Shown: positions 27,071-35,996 of the stretch, piece after piece | How the letters are laid out: every line of letters begins with the position of its first letter | Position numbering within the stretch: the stretch's first letter is position 1 | NCBI RefSeq assembly: GCF_005870035.1 | Contig: NZ_SWJG01000003.1 | Location: 558,001 to 622,000 of the forward strand | DNA length: 64,000 nucleotides | Source of the DNA: Spirosoma lacussanchae | Lineage (GTDB): Bacteria > Bacteroidota > Bacteroidia > Cytophagales > Spirosomataceae | Direction of reading: 5' to 3' | The notes under the pieces: model-generated | Told to the model about the DNA's origin: nothing | Seen by the model: the letters and a program-made list of their open reading frames with translations, nothing else | Database searches by the model: none | Position numbers and translations under genes: made by a program

Positions 27071-27703
27071 ATGAGACACGGTAAAAAAGATAATCACCTC
27101 AGCCGGACGCACTCGCACCGCGAAGCGATGTTGCAGAACATGGCTTCGTCGCTGATCCTGCATAAGCGGATCGAAACGACGCTGGCCAAGGCAAAAGAAC
27201 TCCGCAAATTCGTTGAGCCCATCCTGACGCGGGCTAAAGAAGACAACAACCAGAACCGCCGGGTGGTGTTTCAGTCGTTGACGAACAAAGAAACGGTTAA
27301 AGAACTGTTCGGTACGGTAGCTGATAAGATCGCTGATCGTCCGGGTGGGTACACACGGATCATCAAGCTGGGCAACCGGGCTGGTGACAACGCTGAAACC
27401 TGCCTGATTGAACTCGTCGACTTCAACGAAACGCTGCTGGCTGCTGCTGCCGAGAAAGCGGCTGCTACGACCAAAACGCGTCGGAGCCGTCGGGGTGGTG
27501 GAGCTCGCCAGGCTGCTGGCGCTGCCGAAGCCGCACCCGTTGCTGCCGAAGTAGTTGAGGAACAACCCACCGCTGAAGCAGCTCCGGCTGCCGAAGTTGA
27601 GGCCGCTCCCGTAGCTGAAACGTCGACAGAAGCACCTGCTGATGAGACGCCTGCAACGGACGCTGCTGCTCCTGAAGCTTCAACCGACGACGAGAAGAAA
27701 TAA
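27071..27703 (+). CDS. rplQ: 50S ribosomal protein L17 with Ala/Glu-rich C-terminal extension
   Basis: L17 lies at the tunnel exit side of the large subunit. The core is residues 1-120: '[20 protein letters not shown]' followed by '[20 protein letters not shown]' and '[17 protein letters not shown]'. After it comes a patch '[16 protein letters not shown]' and about 65 residues made almost only of Ala, Glu, Pro, Thr and Val, for 210 residues in total (E. coli has about 127). It is the last ribosomal gene of the operon, followed by a strong terminator. Confidence 0.95.
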   Translation: MRHGKKDNHLSRTHSHREAMLQNMASSLILHKRIETTLAKAKELRKFVEPILTRAKEDNNQNRRVVFQSLTNKETVKELFGTVADKIADRPGGYTRIIKLGNRAGDNAETCLIELVDFNETLLAAAAEKAAATTKTRRSRRGGGARQAAGAAEAAPVAAEVVEEQPTAEAAPAAEVEAAPVAETSTEAPADETPATDAAAPEASTDDEKK

Positions 27704-27734
27704 AGCCGATGGCGCACTGCCTGAAATATAAGAT

Positions 27735-27767
27735 TGGGTTAGCCGGTATCGGTTAACCCTTTTTTTT
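27735..27767 (+). terminator. Rho-independent terminator of the ribosomal operon
   Basis: GGGTTA (27736-27741) pairs with TAACCC (27754-27759), with an inner AGCCGG/CGGTT part, followed by eight T. It stands 30 bases after rplQ and ends the superoperon. Confidence 0.85.
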
Positions 27768-27793
27768 AGTCCTTTGTATTCCAAAACGCATTC

Positions 27794-28897
27794 ATGAAAC
27801 ATACGCAGCAACCCGAAGCCCTGCTGGTTTTACAGGACGGCACGGTATATCGAGGCCTGGCACTCGGTAAGAAAGGAACCGCCGGGGGCGAGATTTGCTT
27901 CAACACCGGCATGACCGGTTATCAGGAAATCTACACCGACCCCTCCTATTATGGGCAAGTGATTATCAATACCACGTCGCATATTGGTAACTACGGGGTG
28001 TTACACGATGCAGAACAGGAGTCGGGTAGCGTGAAGATCCGGGGTATGGTCTGCAACTTCTTCTCAAACATCCACTCACGCTACACCGCCGATGGATCGT
28101 TGCAGGATTATTTCGAGCGGGCCAATATCGTAGGTATTCACGGGGTTGATACGAGGCAGCTGGTACGCTACATCCGCTCCAAAGGGGTAATGAACTGCAT
28201 TATTTCGTCGGAGATCCTGGACCCGGTGGCCCTATTGGCTGAACTGCACAAAGTACCCGATATGGAGGGACTTGAATTATCGTCGGAAGTCAGTACACGA
28301 GAGTCGTACGAACAGGGCGATCCGGAATCCCGGCTGCGGGTGGCCGTGCTTGACCTGGGCGTAAAACGGAGCATCCTGAGCAACTTCAACGAGCGGGGTG
28401 TGTTCACGAAAGTATTCCCTGCCCGGACGCCATACGCTGAACTGGCGGCCTGGAGACCCAATGGCTATTTCATCGCAAACGGTCCGGGTGATCCGGCAGC
28501 TATGCCATATGCCGTCGAAACGGTGAAGCAGGTGCTGGATGAAGAGAAACCCGTATTCGGTATTTGCCTGGGGCATCAGATCCTGTCGCTGGCCAGCGGT
28601 ATCTCGACCTATAAAATGCACAACGGCCACCGGGGCCTCAACCACCCGGTCAAAAACCTGATCACGGGCCGTTGCGAAGTAACGTCGCAGAACCACGGTT
28701 TTGCGGTTCGGGCCGAAGAAGTGCTGGATCATAGTAACGTTGAACTGACGCACGTCAACCTGAACGACAACACCATTGAAGGAATCCGGCGTAAGGATAA
28801 GCCCGCCTTCTCGGTGCAGTACCACCCCGAATCGTCACCTGGACCGCACGATTCGCGTTACCTGTTTGATCAGTTTGTGCAGATGATGAATGAATAA
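27794..28897 (+). CDS. carA: Carbamoyl-phosphate synthase small subunit
   Basis: The glutaminase subunit (367 residues) supplies ammonia for carbamoyl phosphate, used in arginine and pyrimidine synthesis. The N-terminal domain ('LVLQDGTVYRGLALGKKGTA', 'FNTGMTGYQEIYTDPSYYGQ') is followed by a class I glutamine amidotransferase domain. That domain has the nucleophile in 'GICLGHQ' (about residue 258) and the His-Pro-Glu triad part in 'FSVQYHPESSPGPHDS'. The large subunit gene carB is not in the window. Linkage of carA to rplQ is common in Bacteroidota. Confidence 0.96.
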   Translation: MKHTQQPEALLVLQDGTVYRGLALGKKGTAGGEICFNTGMTGYQEIYTDPSYYGQVIINTTSHIGNYGVLHDAEQESGSVKIRGMVCNFFSNIHSRYTADGSLQDYFERANIVGIHGVDTRQLVRYIRSKGVMNCIISSEILDPVALLAELHKVPDMEGLELSSEVSTRESYEQGDPESRLRVAVLDLGVKRSILSNFNERGVFTKVFPARTPYAELAAWRPNGYFIANGPGDPAAMPYAVETVKQVLDEEKPVFGICLGHQILSLASGISTYKMHNGHRGLNHPVKNLITGRCEVTSQNHGFAVRAEEVLDHSNVELTHVNLNDNTIEGIRRKDKPAFSVQYHPESSPGPHDSRYLFDQFVQMMNE

Positions 28898-28900
28898 ACG

Positions 28901-28931
28901 AAAGCCCGGAGCGTCAACTCCGGGCTTTTTT
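28901..28931 (+). terminator. Terminator after carA
   Basis: AAGCCCGGAG and CTCCGGGCTT form a nine- to ten-base stem with a six-base loop and a run of six T. It separates carA from the convergent FecR-like gene and may also act weakly on the other strand. Confidence 0.85.
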
Positions 28932-28955
28932 CATGGTCCTGCGGCTGAATCGTGG

Positions 28956-29909
28956 CTACGGATGAAGTACGAAGCCATGCTCGGTTTGCCGGATATTTAG
29001 CCGGCTGAGCTCGGCTACAGATCGAAGAACCGTTTCCGGATCACTGATGGGCAGAATACCCGTTAGCGTTTGGTTGCCAGGCACGGTATTTTCGAGCCGT
29101 ACTGGAATGCCAAACTGCTCTTCCAGCGTCCATATGACTTCGATCAGGCTGGCATTCTCGAAAACCAGCTGATCGCGGGTCCAGGCGTTATAGAGGGTTG
29201 GCCGTACTGTTCGCTGACGGGGCTGAGGATCTGCTACACTGGTTTCCAGGAGCTGACCAGGCTGCAGTGTCACGGCAGGCCGCGCGTCGTGAAAGCTGAC
29301 CTGTATTTGTCCCGAATTCAGAACTACCCGCTGCTGATGCGGACGGTTTTGTACCGAAAACGTGGTGCCCAGCGCCTGCACATCAAACGAGCCATCGGTC
29401 CGTACGGTAAACGGTGCTCCATTTCGGGCGGTTTTAATATCAAAATAGCCTTCGCCTGTCAGCTCTACGGCGCGGGTCAACTCGGTAAAGTTGCTACGCT
29501 GGTATCGGAGTGTCGAGTGGCTGTTGAGCGCCACTGTTGAGCCGTCGGGTAAGGTTACGGTTCGCCGTTCATTAAAGGCCGTTGCCTCGGTCACGTACTG
29601 CTGTTGCCAGAACCAGTACCCTAGGCCCAGCAATACCAGGACTGCCGCCAATGCCGCTACCACGAGCCAGCGTCGAGACACCGGGCCAGACGGCGTCTGG
29701 TGCGGCTGAGCGGAAGCCCGCTGATGACTAGTTGAGGGTTGCGGCTGGCTATACAAACGCTCAGCCTCGCGAAAAGCCGCCAGATTCGGTGGGTTCGACT
29801 GTTGCCATCGTTTCCAGAATAAAACGGCCTCAGAATCTCGTTGCTGGCAGTAGGCCCGGAACCGGTCGTCGAGCAGGAAGTCTTCGGCGGTATATGTCGT
29901 GTAATTCAT
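28956..29909 (-). CDS. FecR family protein (DUF4974), anti-sigma-type regulator without adjacent sigma factor
   Basis: A 317-residue inner-membrane protein. The cytoplasmic N-terminus ('YTAEDFLLDDRFRAYC') is followed by a Pro/Gln linker and one transmembrane helix near residues 80-103 ('WLVVAALAAVLVLLGLGYWF'). The periplasmic FecR domain ('ERRTVTLPDGSTVALNSHST', 'GEGYFDIKTARNGAPFTV', 'QALGTTFSVQN') comes next, and a C-terminal DUF4974 domain ('QLVFENASLIEVIWTLEEQF' to 'LSRLNIRQTEHG') ends it. These proteins usually sit between an ECF sigma gene and a TonB receptor gene; neither is next to it here. Confidence 0.9.
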   Translation of the reverse strand: MNYTTYTAEDFLLDDRFRAYCQQRDSEAVLFWKRWQQSNPPNLAAFREAERLYSQPQPSTSHQRASAQPHQTPSGPVSRRWLVVAALAAVLVLLGLGYWFWQQQYVTEATAFNERRTVTLPDGSTVALNSHSTLRYQRSNFTELTRAVELTGEGYFDIKTARNGAPFTVRTDGSFDVQALGTTFSVQNRPHQQRVVLNSGQIQVSFHDARPAVTLQPGQLLETSVADPQPRQRTVRPTLYNAWTRDQLVFENASLIEVIWTLEEQFGIPVRLENTVPGNQTLTGILPISDPETVLRSVAELSRLNIRQTEHGFVLHP

Positions 29910-29980
29910 GGCTGTAGGCAGCAGGTCTGGTGGCGTTTGTTTATGGATGAGTGAGATGATCTGGTCAGGCTTCGGAAAAA

Positions 29981-32900
29981 TCAGCCGGGCGGATCGGCCG
30001 GTTGTCGATTATCAGGACCAGAGATGGGATCGACAAAGCCGCGCCAGAACTCCCGGCTCCAGATTCGTTTGAACGGCCATTGTCGGCTTTGCAAAGCAAC
30101 CGGTAAATAGGCGTGGGCCTGCTTGGGCGACTGCTGGTAATAGGCATTATCGTCGGTTAGTACAAGTGATTGATAGATCTGGCCTACTTTAACCGTTAAG
30201 TCGGCAAACGGTAATTCGGGTTGCCAGTCGGGGCGTTGGGCCGCCAGCTTATCGTTAAGCAACGCCCCTATTGGCGAAGCCGTTCGAGGATACGGCTTTG
30301 GTTTGAAATGACCCTGGGAGACAGAAAGTGCGTAGTGTAGGTACGATTTCAGCAGCCGGGGGCCTTCGTTGGTGACGTTCTCGACCGCGAGCTGATCCGG
30401 CCACAGACTCGTTACCACATAGACCCGCTCCCGTGCCCGCGTTACGGCCACGTTGAGCCGGTTTTCGCCCCCGCGTGCGTTGAGACTTCCGAACTGCATA
30501 GTCAGACGACCGCGTTCATCAGGGGCGTATCCTACTGAGAAAATAATAATATCGCGTTCATCGCCCTGCACGTTTTCGATGTTTTTAACGAACAGGCCGA
30601 CTGGTTGCTCCGTGGTACGTTCGTCAAGTCGATCCTGAATCAACTGCTGTTGCTGGTAGTTGAACGTTACAATGCCGACCGACCGGCCTGGCAGTTCGGC
30701 CGCAATTTGATTGAGGAGTTGCAGAACCGCTTCGGCTTCGGCCAGATTGGTATTTTGCTGCCATACCCCCGCTACGTTCAGATATTGTATGGCAGGTGTG
30801 TGGTGGTTAACGTCGGCAAAGTGAGGCAGAAGCTGAAGTTTGTCCTGGTAGAAATGCGTGTTCGAGAACGTGATCAGATCGAGCGAACGACTCCGGTAGT
30901 GTTCGGTCAGCGATAGCTGCGGCAGCTGTTGTGAGGCCAGCTCAAGCAGGGATTCAACCTCCAGTTCGGCCGGAGTTTCTTCGTCGACTTCGTCGGTCAG
31001 GCGAGTCCGGTAGAGGTCGCTGGGGCGTAGCTGCTGGTTGTCGCCGGTTACGACGATCTGTTTGCCTCGAGCCATGGCCGGAATACCCTGTTCGGCAAAG
31101 CACTGCGAGGCTTCGTCGAAGATCACCAGATCGAACAGGTCTGCCCGTAGTGGAAACACGGCCGATACCGTTTCGGGGGAGGCCAGCCAGCACGGAACGA
31201 GTCTGAATACTTCGTCGGCGAAGCGTTCTATCAGTTTACGGACGGGCCATATGTTCCGTTTCTTGGTGGTTTGATGCAGCAGGTCGCGGTAGGTGACTAC
31301 GTTGTTGAGCCGGTTGAAAGTCAGGTTTTTGTACGTCTGTTCGCGAAGCTTGACCAACAGGGTATCCTGGCTGAGTGCCTGTTTGCGATGGATACTCGTC
31401 TGCAGAGCCTGCTCGAGCTGGGTCATCCGCAGCGAAGAAACCATGCGCAAAACGGGATACTGCTGCTCAAGGTCATCGATCCAGGCCAGATAAAGCGCGT
31501 TCTGAACAGTAGCGGTCCAGGTGGTCGGTTCCGTATGCGTCAGGCGGTCGACCAGGATTCGCTCGGCTTCCGAAAAATTGGCCTGTATTCGGTCGGCTTC
31601 TACCAGGTAGTCGAAGTCGCGCCGGAGCGACTGACGCAGCCTGTCGGCCTGAGCCGGATCGGACCAGATGCGGTCGAGCTGGGTACTGGTCAGGTACGAC
31701 TGGCTGCTGATCTGCTCGGCGTCGACCTGCCGGGCCAGGGTCAGCAAACGCGTAACACTGTCGATGAACTGCGTATGGGTTTGCCAATGAACTTCGGAGA
31801 GCAAACGCAAAACCGGCAAGTCGGCCAGCCGGTCGAGTATAGGTCGAACCCGGCGCAGGAGCCGCAGACTGTCGGGCTTATCAGACAGCGGCAAACCCGC
31901 CAATAGAGGCCCGGCTTCGTATCGAACGGCTTCCAGCCTGATGCGGGTATCGACCTGGGCGGCCAGCTTCGTCAGATCGCCTTCGGTTAGGGTTAGCCGA
32001 TTGGCAGCAGCAACAGCCATGAGCTGGCGATTGCCGGGATGGGTTAGCTGCCACCAGTTCCACCGGATCCAGGAGGGGCGGGCGGCCAGCGCATCAGTAA
32101 GTATGGCCCGAAAGGGCCGTAGTTCGGCGACGGGCAGGGAGGTTTCGGGATTGTCGGTGTCGGCCCAGGTGTCGGCGAGGTCGGTGAGTCGCGTTTCGGG
32201 TACTGCCAGGGCCGGATGGGCTGGGTTCGCCCGCAGGACCTGCAGCAGGCGCCACTGGCTGTCAGCGTCGGGCGTATCGAGTAGTGCCAGCAGCGCCGTA
32301 AGCGACCAGTCGAGCGCGTGCCAGTCGGCGAGTTCGGCCAGCGTCAGCGGTTTGCCCAGCTGGGCGGTGGTCAGTTTGTAGGCGTTAGTCCGGGTTTGTA
32401 CCCAGCGGCTAATCGTCTGATCGATTCGGGGCTGGTCGGCGGTGGTATAGTCTGCCATTGACTGGCGATCGGCCCAGGGGTGATCAGTGCGCAGCCGTTG
32501 CTGATAAGCGGAAAAGTCATGTAGTCGCTCGACAAAGTTATCCACATTGGTTTTGTGGAATTGTTGATAAACATCGTCGACCTGAATGGTTGGACCCGAC
32601 GTATCGCTGATCAGGTACAATTCTTTGGCCGACAGACCGAACAGGCTCGTATCGAACAGGGCTTCCTTGAACGCGCTGAGTTCAGCAACGGCTTCGTCAA
32701 TTCGGCGGCTCTCCACCTCAAAATCACGCTCCAGCAACACGGCATTCAGGCTGTTATTCTGCTGTCGATACGTATCTAGTTGCTCGATTTGCCCGGCTAT
32801 CTGAGCGTAAAGGGCTCGGCGGTCGTCCTGAAAATCATGGATCAGGGCCAGGAAGGTACCAATGCCGACGTCCTGTAACCGCGCCTGAACCACATCGAGC

Positions 32901-33931
32901 GCGGCTCGTTTCTGACAAACCAGCAGTACGCGTTTGCCGCCCGCGGCCGCATCGGCCATCAGATTCGCGATCAGCTGCGACTTTCCTGTACCTGGCGGCC
33001 CCTGCACCACCAGCGATTGCCCGGCTTTCACCGCCCGCAGGGCCGCTTCCTGCGACGCATCGAGTGGCAATGGGGTATGTATCTGTTTTTCGGGAAGCAG
33101 CGAAGAAGCCGACGGTATGGGTATGCCCGCATCCCGTGGCCCGTTGTTCTGTTCCAGAATCAGTTGGTCATAATCGGGAACGAGATACGACCCGGCCTGC
33201 GGAAAAATGCCCAGTACGGCTTCGGGGTATAACTTCAACTCGCCCGTGCGTTCGAGCTGGTCGAGCGTTTTGGCAGTTTGTTTGTTGAAAAACCGGAGTT
33301 GATCGGTGAACAAGTCCTGGTTGAAATGAATGTCGAACGGGCTCTCCTTAAGCCATTCGTACAGCTGCGTACGAAACACCAGCGGGTCGCGGTCGAAATC
33401 GTCGGCTGTTTTCTCAATGACCTCATCGGGTAGCCGAATCTGGTTAAACTGGCCATAGGCCAGGGCGAAGGTCGGATTCAGAAAAGCTACTTCGTCGCCC
33501 CGGCGAACGAGCGTCCAGACCTTGCCCCGCTGTTCGATCCGCACGGGGAAGAAGAGGAGGGGGCCATGAACGACCGTGCCATCGCCAAACTTGCCCTGTA
33601 CAAACGGCCAGCCTACGTACAGGTCTTCGGTACCACGTTCTTCCTCAATGAACCGGGCCGTGCGATCTATACGCCGAAGTTTCCGGCTTACTTCGTTGCT
33701 GCGTTCCTGCCGGGCATCGAGTACGTCGCAGACCGGCACCGCAGCTTTTCGGGCCATCAGCTCAGCCACGATCGTGAACGAAGACTTGTTAAGCACAAAG
33801 TCGGCTTCGTGCAGATCCAGGAACTGACCGGCTGGCAAACCGGTCAGCAGCATCGATCGATTACGGCTGCTGAGGTTAGCCAGGCGTCGGCGGTAGGCGC
33901 GCAGGATGTCGGAACGAAAGGTCGGAACCAT
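29981..33931 (-). CDS. Very large SF1 (UPF1-like, COG1112) helicase with N-terminal DUF4011-like region
   Basis: A protein of about 1,316 residues. The N-terminus ('YRRRLANLSSRNRSMLL') resembles the DUF4011 region of large Upf1-like helicases. The Walker A motif 'VVQGPPGTGKSQLIANL' lies near residue 310. Motif II 'VIFDEASQCFAEQG' and motif III 'VTGDNQQLRPSDL' come only about 600 residues later. Motif VI is 'LNVAVTRARERVYVVTS'. The C-terminus ('SLVLTDD...YY', 'RIWSREFW') recalls the Vsr/MTES_1575-type nuclease-like tail of such helicases, but the catalytic residues are unclear. I prefer ATG 33931 (preceded by AAGGA) over 33970, which lies inside a palindrome. Confidence 0.85.
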   Translation of the reverse strand: MVPTFRSDILRAYRRRLANLSSRNRSMLLTGLPAGQFLDLHEADFVLNKSSFTIVAELMARKAAVPVCDVLDARQERSNEVSRKLRRIDRTARFIEEERGTEDLYVGWPFVQGKFGDGTVVHGPLLFFPVRIEQRGKVWTLVRRGDEVAFLNPTFALAYGQFNQIRLPDEVIEKTADDFDRDPLVFRTQLYEWLKESPFDIHFNQDLFTDQLRFFNKQTAKTLDQLERTGELKLYPEAVLGIFPQAGSYLVPDYDQLILEQNNGPRDAGIPIPSASSLLPEKQIHTPLPLDASQEAALRAVKAGQSLVVQGPPGTGKSQLIANLMADAAAGGKRVLLVCQKRAALDVVQARLQDVGIGTFLALIHDFQDDRRALYAQIAGQIEQLDTYRQQNNSLNAVLLERDFEVESRRIDEAVAELSAFKEALFDTSLFGLSAKELYLISDTSGPTIQVDDVYQQFHKTNVDNFVERLHDFSAYQQRLRTDHPWADRQSMADYTTADQPRIDQTISRWVQTRTNAYKLTTAQLGKPLTLAELADWHALDWSLTALLALLDTPDADSQWRLLQVLRANPAHPALAVPETRLTDLADTWADTDNPETSLPVAELRPFRAILTDALAARPSWIRWNWWQLTHPGNRQLMAVAAANRLTLTEGDLTKLAAQVDTRIRLEAVRYEAGPLLAGLPLSDKPDSLRLLRRVRPILDRLADLPVLRLLSEVHWQTHTQFIDSVTRLLTLARQVDAEQISSQSYLTSTQLDRIWSDPAQADRLRQSLRRDFDYLVEADRIQANFSEAERILVDRLTHTEPTTWTATVQNALYLAWIDDLEQQYPVLRMVSSLRMTQLEQALQTSIHRKQALSQDTLLVKLREQTYKNLTFNRLNNVVTYRDLLHQTTKKRNIWPVRKLIERFADEVFRLVPCWLASPETVSAVFPLRADLFDLVIFDEASQCFAEQGIPAMARGKQIVVTGDNQQLRPSDLYRTRLTDEVDEETPAELEVESLLELASQQLPQLSLTEHYRSRSLDLITFSNTHFYQDKLQLLPHFADVNHHTPAIQYLNVAGVWQQNTNLAEAEAVLQLLNQIAAELPGRSVGIVTFNYQQQQLIQDRLDERTTEQPVGLFVKNIENVQGDERDIIIFSVGYAPDERGRLTMQFGSLNARGGENRLNVAVTRARERVYVVTSLWPDQLAVENVTNEGPRLLKSYLHYALSVSQGHFKPKPYPRTASPIGALLNDKLAAQRPDWQPELPFADLTVKVGQIYQSLVLTDDNAYYQQSPKQAHAYLPVALQSRQWPFKRIWSREFWRGFVDPISGPDNRQPADPPG

Positions 33932-33953
33932 ATTCCTTACAAGGTTAAACACA

Positions 33954-33995
33954 ATCGCAGGACTTGCCATAGCGCGCTATGATAAGTCCTGCGAT
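33954..33995. repeat. 42-base near-perfect palindrome
   Basis: Outer arms ATCGCAGGACTT and AAGTCCTGCGAT (12 bases, perfect) enclose a central self-complementary ATAGCGCGCTAT, separated by three-base spacers GCC and GAT. A second small inverted repeat GTATAG/CTATAC follows at 33996-34012. The element lies between the terC stop and the helicase start, with no T-run. Confidence 0.8.
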
Positions 33996-34028
33996 GTATA
34001 GGAACGCTATACTAGAAAACCGGCCTGG

Positions 34029-35111
34029 TCAGGCATCTTCTTTTACGCGTTCAACCTCTTCTTTCTTCTCTGGAATGAGCCAGGAGGCCAGCACGCTGAT
34101 GCTCAGGATGGCAATGATAATGTAAAGCGAATAAACAGGCTGAAAACCGAGCTCTTCGAGCCAGTGTTCGGTCAACATTTTCAGGCCGATGAACGTCAGC
34201 AGCACTGCCAGGCCGACTTTCAGAAAGCGGAACTGACTCATAATACTTGATAGGAAGAAGAACATGGACCGAAGCCCCATAATCGCAAACACGTTCGAGA
34301 AGAAGACGATGTATGGGTCTTTAGTGATCGAGAAAATAGCTGGGATCGAGTCGACGGCGAAGATCAGATCGGTAAACGCCACCACAATGACAATAATGAA
34401 CAGGGGCGTAACGAACAGCTTCCGATCCGACTTCCGGCGCACAAAGAAATTATCGGTTACGTTACGCTTGTACACGTTGAGGTACTTACTCGCAAACCGA
34501 ACAACCGGGTGTTTACTAGGCTCGATTTTTTCGTCTTCGTCTTTCTGGAAGAAAAGCTGAAGCCCGGTATAAACCAGGAACGCGCCGAAAATGTAGATAA
34601 TCCAGTCGAAACGCTGCAACAGAGCCGCCCCCACGAAGATGAAGACGAAGCGCAGGACAATCGCGCCCAGAATACCCCATACCAGAATCTTCTTGTAGTA
34701 CCGCTCCCGAACGCCGAATGAGCTGAATATCAGAATGAAGACAAAGATGTTGTCGGCCGAGAGCGAGTATTCGACCAGGTAGCCCGTTATGTATTCGAGG
34801 GCCATGTTATTCTGAAACCGGGTCAGGCTGGCCGCAAAATCGCCGGGGACCAGATCAACGTGGTCGGCGTACAGGTTCTGTACTTCCTGCAATCGTGCCA
34901 TATCGGTGATGCCGTGAACGAGATACCCATAATTTTTGAGCAGAAAATAAAACCCGACCGACAAGGCTACCCAGATGGCACTCCAGGTGGCGGCTTCTTT
35001 AAAATGGACAACGTGGCTTTTTTGCCGGGAGAACACCCCGAGGTCGAGTGCCATTACGATCAGCACAAAAGCGGCAAAAGCCAGAAAGAACGTAGTTTCG
35101 CTGGTTAGCAT
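34029..35111 (-). CDS. TerC family integral membrane protein
   Basis: A 360-residue inner-membrane protein with about nine transmembrane helices. TerC-family marks are 'FLAFAAFVLIVMALDLGVFS' at the N-terminus, 'EYSLSADNIFVFILIFSSFG' and 'FTDLIFAVDSIPAIFSITKD', the last two carrying conserved Asp residues in the membrane. The end is a charged 'PEKKEEVERVKEDA'. Members include Alx and YkoY-like proteins linked to manganese export or metallation of exported proteins, and TerC of tellurite resistance. No ter cluster is nearby, so a general metal-homeostasis role is more likely. No yybP-type riboswitch was seen upstream. Confidence 0.88.
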   Translation of the reverse strand: MLTSETTFFLAFAAFVLIVMALDLGVFSRQKSHVVHFKEAATWSAIWVALSVGFYFLLKNYGYLVHGITDMARLQEVQNLYADHVDLVPGDFAASLTRFQNNMALEYITGYLVEYSLSADNIFVFILIFSSFGVRERYYKKILVWGILGAIVLRFVFIFVGAALLQRFDWIIYIFGAFLVYTGLQLFFQKDEDEKIEPSKHPVVRFASKYLNVYKRNVTDNFFVRRKSDRKLFVTPLFIIVIVVAFTDLIFAVDSIPAIFSITKDPYIVFFSNVFAIMGLRSMFFFLSSIMSQFRFLKVGLAVLLTFIGLKMLTEHWLEELGFQPVYSLYIIIAILSISVLASWLIPEKKEEVERVKEDA

Positions 35112-35243
35112 AGCATATCGGCAAGAACATGAGTCTAACCCTGTCCTGCCGGAAAAGTTAGTTTAATTCGGTAAAACTATAATCAATACGCCGAATGGTT
35201 TCGCTTGGTTCGGCATAATATTGGCTTAGTGAGTCTTAGGCCT

Positions 35244-35251
35244 TAGTTTTG
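35244..35251 (+). promoter_or_regulatory. -7 element (TAGTTTTG) close to the GT2 start
   Basis: TAGTTTTG ends five bases before the ATG at 35256, so transcription would begin at or within a few bases of the start codon. Confidence 0.5.
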
Positions 35252-35255
35252 ACCC

Positions 35256-35996
35256 ATGTTTAATAGTAAAAAAGTCGTTGTAGTGATGCCCGCCTACCGG
35301 GCTGCCCTCACGCTGGAGCGTACCTACCGTGAAATTCCATTCGATCTGGTTGATGACGTCATTCTGGTTGATGACGCCAGTCCGGATAATACCGTTGAGG
35401 TTGCCCGCCAGTTGGGAATCCGGCATGTTATCCGACATGATCGGAACAAAGGCTATGGTGGTAACCAGAAAACCTGTTATGCGCAGGCACTTGAACTGGG
35501 AGCCGACATCGTTATTATGCTGCACCCTGATTACCAGTATACGCCCCTCTTGCTGCCCGCTATGATCACCATCATTGGCAATGGGCTTTACCCGGTTGTG
35601 TTTGGCTCCCGAATTTTGGGTAAAGGGGCTCTCAAGGGCGGAATGCCCATGTATAAATACATTGCCAATCGCTTTCTGACGTTTACGCAGAACCTGCTCA
35701 TGAATCAGAAACTGTCGGAGTATCACACCGGCTACCGGGCGTTTTCGGGTGAGGTATTGCGCAGCCTCGACTTCACCCATAACTCCGACGACTTCATCTT
35801 CGACAATGAGATGATTGCGCAGATTTTCTACAAAGGCTTCGATATTGGTGAGGTGACATGCCCCACCAAATATTTCGAAGAAGCATCGTCCATCAATTTC
35901 CGGCGCTCATCGATCTATGGCTTGGGAGTACTGCGCACCTCGCTCTTCTATATGCTCACAAAACTCGGGCTGATGCGCTGGAAGGTGCTGTCGTAG
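35256..35996 (+). CDS. Family 2 glycosyltransferase (dolichyl-phosphate-mannose-synthase-like)
   Basis: A soluble GT2 enzyme of 246 residues with no membrane helices. The nucleotide-sugar-binding start 'VVVVMPAYRAALTLERTYRE' and 'VDDVILVDDASPDNTVEVAR' contain the first Asp motif. 'GADIVIMLHPDYQYTP' stands in place of the usual DxD. The acceptor-side part 'SEYHTGYRAFSGEVLRS' is typical of polyprenyl-phosphate glycosyltransferases. The 3' end overlaps the convergent polyketide synthase gene by 41 bases. Donor and acceptor cannot be deduced. Confidence 0.9.
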   Translation: MFNSKKVVVVMPAYRAALTLERTYREIPFDLVDDVILVDDASPDNTVEVARQLGIRHVIRHDRNKGYGGNQKTCYAQALELGADIVIMLHPDYQYTPLLLPAMITIIGNGLYPVVFGSRILGKGALKGGMPMYKYIANRFLTFTQNLLMNQKLSEYHTGYRAFSGEVLRSLDFTHNSDDFIFDNEMIAQIFYKGFDIGEVTCPTKYFEEASSINFRRSSIYGLGVLRTSLFYMLTKLGLMRWKVLS

